A stretch of 27,346 bases of DNA from a virus: IMG/VR virus record IMGVR_UViG_3300021963_000536, positions 1-27,346 of that record. One strand, 5' to 3'. How positions within the stretch are numbered: position 1 is the stretch's first letter; each line of letters begins with the position of its first letter. A program made the translations under genes and the position numbers. The notes beneath the pieces are model-generated. The model ran no database searches, had not been told where the DNA came from, and worked only from the letters and a program-made list of their open reading frames with translations. Below, piece after piece: positions 24,701 to 27,346 of this stretch.

Positions 24701-26181
24701 TAATTCTTGATAATGTTCAAGGTGAGTTTGTAGTAGGATCTGCAAAAACTGTACAATATATCAATAATTCTGGAGTAACGACTTCATTAAATGCATCAAT
24801 TGGTGGAGGTGTGTTAGTCAATTCTATCGATACAATCAGTGATGGATTGCACATTAAAGTAAATCATCAAAACCACGGAATGTATTCGGATGAAAATTAT
24901 GTTACCATTTTAAATGCACAATCTGATGTAATTCCAACAAAACTTAGTGTTGCTTACAATACTAATTCTACTGGATCAATTAGTGTTGATAATGCAACTA
25001 ATTTTTCTACGTTTGAAAATGTAGGTGTTGGAACAACTAATCCAGGATACGTATTAATAGGTGATGAAATTATTGAATACACTTCTGTTTCTGGTAATTT
25101 AATTGGAGGGAATATATCTAGAGGTTCAAATCCAAAGAATTATCCAGTTGGAACTCCTGTTTACAAATATGAATTGGGTGGAGTATCTCTAAGAAGAATT
25201 AATAAAACACATTATTTGAATAATGCAACGGTATCGGAACCAATAACATTTGATTCCTATCACGTTAAACTTGATATGAGTTCAAATGGTATTGGTAGAA
25301 CTAGTGACACTGGTTATCCTAGACTTTATATTAACCAAACCAAGTCTGCAGGTGGATATAGTACTAAGGCAACTCAAAATATGCCTTACGAAATTATTAC
25401 ACCTATTATTCAGAATTTAACTGTAAGAGGAACATCCTTAAGTGCTTCGCTTAGAACTGTAACAGGATCAAGCATAAGTGGCAATGAAATTCCATTTATT
25501 GATAATGGATTTGAACCAATTAGCATTGGGAAACCAAACTACTTAGATAGTACAAGAATCATATGTTCTAAGGTTAATGAAAATGAAAAACTATTGAATC
25601 TTCCTGGAAACAAATCAATGAATCTTAGAATGGAACTTGATACTGTAGATTCTAGATTAAGTCCTGTTATCGATACTCAAAGAGTCTCCGCAATATTAAC
25701 TTCAAACAGAGTTAATAGTGTTATTACAAACTATGCAACTGATTCTAGAGTTAATACTATTGATCAAGACCCAACTGCATTCCAATACATTTCTAAAGAA
25801 ATTAATCTAGAAAATGGAGCAAGTTCTATTAAGATTCTTCTGAACGCGCACATCAATCAATACTGTGACGTAAGAGCACTTTATGCAATTAGTGATAAGT
25901 CAAACTTTAATCCAGTATTTGTTCCATTCCCAGGATATCTGAATTTAAACACTAAAAATGAAGTTATCAGTTTTGCTGACAGTGATGGAAGATCAGACGT
26001 ATTTGTAACTCCAACACAATCTTTAGGATTTGAAGCATCTGACATTGAATTTAAAGAATATGTATTTACGATCGATAAATTACCTTCTTTCAAATCCTAT
26101 AGAATTAAGTTAGTATTAACTTCAACAAATCAAGTTTATGTTCCAAGAATTAAGGATCTAAGAGTTATTGCTTTAGCATAA
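18721..26181 (+). CDS. Giant DUF4815-type baseplate/tail-periphery virion protein (2486 aa)
   Basis: The N-terminus has the DUF4815 signature: FDDFDANNDYYRVLFKPGYP, VQARELTTLQSILQNQIEKF, and KVIPGN by residue ~65. ISPGKAFVRGYECE follows near 360. Several 'GQTSGAxA' modules lie near residues 97, 490, 869 and 1551. A helical block at ~1115-1160 (YRMVDIKQLENRIRNLEYYT) leads into GLNRFKSGFFVDNF. A segment near 1408-1450 reads IPYMRSRNIQF...YAFFDGVNV. A beta-sandwich spans ~1674-1790 (WYDPLAQSFLVEDETGVF). Then come GxGY repeats (~1901-1980), an IDDEII-type module and a conserved C-terminal domain ending VYVPRIKDLRVIALA. Related proteins occur in T4-like cyanophages as virion structural proteins. 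It fills the position of T4 genes 9-12 and wac, so a peripheral-baseplate or fibre-anchoring role is likely but inferred. Confidence 0.8.
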   Translation: MSQETNLNVAPYFDDFDANNDYYRVLFKPGYPVQARELTTLQSILQNQIEKFGQHFFKEGAKVIPGNTGYNQLYYAVELQNTYLGVPVSAYADQLVGTKITGQTSGVTAVVDKILLPTDSERGNLTLYINYLSSNTQNNSTQQFSDGELLSCNTQITSGLLGNSLITAGQPFASTLAQNATSIGSAFSITNGVYFIRGQFVTVNDETLILDQYSNTPNYRVGLFVSEEIVTSEIDESLNDNSQGFNNYAAPGADRLKITATLSKKPNTDFDDGNFVELATIKEGVIRSQQTTPYNSITDELARRTYAESGDYYVNAFDASLKESLNNNLGNNGIFNAGQFTYGGSTPSNDLAVYQISPGKAFVRGYECETISSTFLDCPKPRTTKTLENQSLNYNTGPTLKLNRVYGAPKIGVGNTYVLSLRDSRVGSDQKASAGKEIGVARVYDFRLESGAYDASNANLNQWNISLYDVQTTTEITVNEPITLSVPTFIKGKNSGATAFIKDNVVAGTAVTVYEKTGDFILNESFIIDGIENSRVAIAITSYGISDVKSVYGIVGSASTFSADAIQSTGFSVGIATISVLSGGVSTVTSPNTLFPGKVVRIGNLVQYSDPTSRDPIVAKVVGAGNTTIIVSGVTGVSGIASGQLPSSSLNVTDFKILTTNLETSTDSTLYTRLPKVNISNVDLTNAVLGIRTVFTVNISSNQTTTVTAGANQTFLPFDEERYALVTSNGQTEVLTSDKVQIDSTGTQLAVYNLSTSTDTNATLIATTRKIKPKAKVKRKNRVNYITVDKSKYEYSGIGTTTLNDGLLVGNYPFGTRVQDDIISLNNSDIIEIHGIFESVNTSSASAPTIDLSSITTTSATTSDLIIGERVTGQTSGAVAIFTEKINDTKISFIYKNQKTFKEGETLRFEESQAQAIVQTINSPSFDISSNFTFTNGQESTFYDYGTIKRKVGTQEPTKNLKIYFSNGYYESNDDGDITTVNSYNTFDYGTEIQTVNNIRNSDIIDIRPKTSTYTVSADSRSPLEFYGRTFNASGNSSRNILASDESILTSFSFYLGRIDRIYLTKEGKFQVKYGVPSERPEKPVSVDDALEIATVNLPAYLYNTSQAAIQFLEHKRYRMVDIKQLENRIRNLEYYTALSLLETNTANLFIPDGDGLNRFKSGFFVDNFTSLLAQEDSVLYKNSIDIANKQLRPRHYTNSVDLIFGPVTGVDPTEDLAFTPIEGVNVRKSKDVVTLDYAEVEWLKQSFATRAESVTPFLISFWQGSLELSPASDTWVDTVRLEAKIIQAEGNYAETLSNAVRTLNVDPQTGFAPIVWNAWETNWTGQEVINATRIRTETSGGQFRGWLGQPGGGVRNVFEAQTTSVIQDNLREIRDTGVQTRTGNRTIVTEQFDNTSVGDRVVSRNLIPYMRSRNIQFVSKKLKPLTQIYAFFDGVNVTRYCVPKLLEISMISGTFEVGEKIIGTVQNTGLNPNLGQDVARISFRVAQSNHREGPYNAATTTYPSNPYTGQILQSTYSSTSNILNIDTFSLSNQPQGEYSGWIESGMILVGQTSGAQATLTNVRLVSDLSATLIGSFFVPNPNTNIHPKFETGTKTFTLVNSSTNDQNVATTIAEEGFISSGTLETVQENIISVRNARIQNKQEFEERAVSRTTGTQVVGGTTLSQSSRQVLVGWYDPLAQSFLVEDETGVFLTKCEVFFRSKDDMDIPVTFQLRTMQNGFPTQRILPFSEITLDPGDIQTSADGSVATTFNFDAPVYLEGGKEYCICLASNSTKYSVYVSRIGENDLLTQTFISNQPYLGSLFKSQNASTWEASQWEDLKFTLYRADFLTSGTVDFYSPELTEGNKQIPTLMPNSLSLISRKIRVGLGSTVQDSGLTLGNTIIQQGTNASANYVGAAGSASGTLNVINSGIGYTPSSGGLTIDNINLVTVTGSGKNATANVTVSNGVAVAATITSGGVGYQVGDVVGITTFGSITVGRNARFSIVSIASTNQLILDNVQGEFVVGSAKTVQYINNSGVTTSLNASIGGGVLVNSIDTISDGLHIKVNHQNHGMYSDENYVTILNAQSDVIPTKLSVAYNTNSTGSISVDNATNFSTFENVGVGTTNPGYVLIGDEIIEYTSVSGNLIGGNISRGSNPKNYPVGTPVYKYELGGVSLRRINKTHYLNNATVSEPITFDSYHVKLDMSSNGIGRTSDTGYPRLYINQTKSAGGYSTKATQNMPYEIITPIIQNLTVRGTSLSASLRTVTGSSISGNEIPFIDNGFEPISIGKPNYLDSTRIICSKVNENEKLLNLPGNKSMNLRMELDTVDSRLSPVIDTQRVSAILTSNRVNSVITNYATDSRVNTIDQDPTAFQYISKEINLENGASSIKILLNAHINQYCDVRALYAISDKSNFNPVFVPFPGYLNLNTKNEVISFADSDGRSDVFVTPTQSLGFEASDIEFKEYVFTIDKLPSFKSYRIKLVLTSTNQVYVPRIKDLRVIALA
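24421..24660 (+). repeat. GxGY repeat pair in the DUF4815-type protein
   Basis: Two units (LNVINSGIGYTPSSGGLTI and AATITSGGVGYQVGDVVGI) are joined by a Gly/Ala/Thr-rich strand region containing GSGKNATANVTVSNG. They match in pattern the repeats of the gp7-like protein and gp8. Confidence 0.7.
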
Positions 26182-26182
26182 A

Positions 26183-26410
26183 ATGGATTATTTGAAAGTT
26201 GAAGGATACTCCCATTTAATGAGAGATCAAAATACAAATTCAATTATTAACACAAATATGTCAGAATACCAAGAGTATGTTTCCAGAAGAAATGCTAAAA
26301 ATGAAGAGACTCAAAAAGTACAGAATATAGAAGAAGAACTTGCTAGTATGAAAGATGATATTGATGAAATTAAAAATTTACTTAGGAGTTTAGTGAATGG
26401 ATCCCGATAA
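26183..26410 (+). CDS. Small coiled-coil protein between the tail and neck genes (75 aa)
   Basis: The ORF begins one base after the stop of the DUF4815 gene (CATAAAATGG), so it is likely co-translated with it. The 75-residue product starts MDYLKVEGYSHLMRDQNTNSIIN, a block I recall from short cyanophage virion-region ORFs. It then has a long charged helix (residues ~35-70) with heptad-like spacing of Ile/Leu/Met: VQNIEEELASMKDDIDEI then KNLLRSLV. This suggests a coiled-coil oligomer. No enzyme or membrane motif is present. Its 3' end overlaps the next gene by 14 bases. A minor virion component or assembly factor is plausible; function is unknown. Confidence 0.7.
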   Translation: MDYLKVEGYSHLMRDQNTNSIINTNMSEYQEYVSRRNAKNEETQKVQNIEEELASMKDDIDEIKNLLRSLVNGSR

Positions 26411-26570
26411 AATTGAACTGGAAGATCTTTCCAAAAGTTTTGAATATATGAAAGCCTGTATTGAAATTGATTCGATCGAAGATATTGAACAAATTAAGAC
26501 TATTGCAAAAGCATATATGAAATTATATCTGAAGCAACAGGAAGTTCTTAAAGATCTGATTAAACTATAA
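26397..26570 (+). CDS. Small helical protein (57 aa), overlapping the previous gene
   Basis: The start (ATGGATCCCG) lies inside the end of the previous gene, preceded by the weak purine run AGGAG at 26384-26388. The 57-residue product is nearly all helix: IELEDLSKSFEYMKACIEID, a turn at SIEDIEQ, then KTIAKAYMKLYLKQQEVLKD ending LIKL. It looks like a two-helix hairpin. The ending LYLKQQEVLKDLIK loosely resembles the C-terminal helix of the phycobilisome-degradation protein NblA in length and charge, but the similarity is too weak to assign. Its TAA stop is part of the gp13 late promoter. At 57 residues it is easily missed by length cut-offs. Function unknown. Confidence 0.65.
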   Translation: MDPDKIELEDLSKSFEYMKACIEIDSIEDIEQIKTIAKAYMKLYLKQQEVLKDLIKL

Positions 26571-26573
26571 ATA
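26566..26573 (+). promoter_or_regulatory. T4-type late promoter for gp13 (perfect TATAAATA)
   Basis: This is an exact match to the T4 late octamer, ending 18 bases before the gp13 ATG. Bases 3-5 (26568-26570) are the TAA stop of the 57-aa gene. The leader is A-rich (TTTAAAAAGTAGAAAATA) with no strong Shine-Dalgarno. Confidence 0.75.
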
Positions 26574-26591
26574 TTTAAAAAGTAGAAAATA

Positions 26592-27346
26592 ATGGCGCAA
26601 CCATCTACTAGGCAAGAATTAATAGACTACTGCAAAAGAAAACTGGGAGCGCCAGTTTTAGAAATTAATGTTGCAGATGAACAAATTGAAGATTTAGTTG
26701 ATGATGCAATTCAATTTTTCCAAGAAAGACACTTTGATGGAGTTTATCCAACTTTTTATAAGTATAAACTAACTCAAAATGATATTGATAGAGGAAGGTC
26801 AAGAGGAAATAATGTTGCGGTAGGAATCGCAACTACCACAGCAACTGCAAATATAGTTGGAACTGCAACAACATTTACATACGAAGAAAATAGTAATTAT
26901 TTGCAAGTTCCTCCAAATGTAATTGGTGTCAATAAACTATTTTTATTTGATGGTGCTAATACCATCACTAATAATATGTTCAGTGTAAAATATCAATTAT
27001 TTTTAAATGATATTTACTATTGGGGAACAACTGAACTTTTAAGTTATGCAATGGTCAAGACATATTTGGAAGATTTGGATTTTCTTCTAAATACCCAGAA
27101 ACAAATTAGATTTAATAAAAGGCAAGATAGACTTTATTTGGATATTGATTGGGGATCAGTAAGAGTAGATCAATATCTTATAATTGATTGTTATGCAACA
27201 TTAGATCCGAATGATTATTCTAGAGTTTGGAATGATTCTTTTATAAAACCATATCTCACTTCACTGATTAAGCGTCAGTGGGGACAAAATATGATGAAAT
27301 TTACTGGAGTCAAACTTCCTGGTGGGGTAGAACTCAATGGAAGACA
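26592..27346 (+). CDS. gp13: Neck protein gp13 (3' end outside window)
   Basis: The 251 residues visible match the T4 gp13 neck (head-completion) protein (309 aa). The N-terminus has the family pattern 'TRQELIDYCKRKLGAPVLEI' followed by VADEQIEDLVDDAIQFF and HFDGVYPTF; T4 reads LKDVILRRLGAPIINVEL...[21 protein letters not shown]. The middle has LQVPPNVIGVNKLFLFD, and the C-terminal part has LLSYAMVKTYLEDLDFLL and WNDSFIKPYLTSLIKRQWGQN. gp13 works with gp14 to seal the filled head and attach the tail. The CDS runs off the right edge with about four fifths of the expected length present. A short Thr/Ala-rich stretch (GIATTTATANIVGTATT) near residue 80 looks like an extra loop. Confidence 0.93.
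   Translation, partial: MAQPSTRQELIDYCKRKLGAPVLEINVADEQIEDLVDDAIQFFQERHFDGVYPTFYKYKLTQNDIDRGRSRGNNVAVGIATTTATANIVGTATTFTYEENSNYLQVPPNVIGVNKLFLFDGANTITNNMFSVKYQLFLNDIYYWGTTELLSYAMVKTYLEDLDFLLNTQKQIRFNKRQDRLYLDIDWGSVRVDQYLIIDCYATLDPNDYSRVWNDSFIKPYLTSLIKRQWGQNMMKFTGVKLPGGVELNGR

Noticed and set aside
1-27346. tRNA genes, CRISPR arrays, insertion sequences, homing endonucleases and attachment sites
   Set aside because: I saw no cloverleaf-like segments, no regularly spaced direct DNA repeats and no transposase or LAGLIDADG/GIY-YIG motifs. The repeats present are protein-level and diverged.

Overview
This window is a late-gene structural block of a T4-like myovirus, most probably a marine cyanophage (Prochlorococcus or Synechococcus host). 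The evidence is AT-rich DNA, every supported gene on the + strand, and wedge and neck proteins recognisable as T4 gp25, gp6, gp7 (its core only), gp8 and gp13. Two giant glycine/valine-rich virion proteins of a kind seen in T4-like cyanophages sit among them. Assignments were made by eye from remembered family sequences; no search was run.

Layout. Bases 1-132 hold no complete gene. From 133 to 2737 there is a train of eight small to medium genes: a 52-aa membrane protein, a 66-aa hypothetical, a 255-aa putative GT-A glycosyltransferase, a 51-aa protein, a 46-aa protein with 14 basic and no acidic residues, a 69-aa GTG-start protein, a 205-aa conserved protein and an 85-aa acidic protein. Five of these overlap head to tail in a translational-coupling chain. 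Bases 2761-17143 encode the wedge: gp25, gp6, and a 4016-residue protein whose first ~240 residues carry the gp7 wedge-core signature and whose remainder is a mosaic of repeat modules around a YHYH-type domain. Bases 17164-18714 encode gp8, enlarged by an insertion. Bases 18721-26181 encode a 2486-residue DUF4815-type virion protein, in the place where T4 carries genes 9 to 12 and wac. Two small helical ORFs follow, then gp13, which runs off the right edge.

How it works together. gp25, gp6, gp7 and gp8 build the baseplate wedge around the tail hub. The DUF4815 giant probably forms peripheral baseplate or fibre-anchoring structures, and gp13 joins head to tail. The two giant genes take about 19.5 kb, roughly 71% of the window.

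Regulation. T4-type late promoter octamers (consensus TATAAATA) lie just before gp25, gp8 and gp13. In all three, the TAA stop codon of the preceding gene is bases 3-5 of the octamer, and the leader is short and lacks an obvious Shine-Dalgarno. Several of the small upstream genes instead have good Shine-Dalgarno sequences, two of them inside predicted hairpins, and a sigma70-like promoter precedes the glycosyltransferase. I found no tRNA, CRISPR array, insertion sequence or homing endonuclease. The most notable observations are the shared stop/promoter elements, the rebuilt gp7, and repeat modules shared by three adjacent virion proteins.
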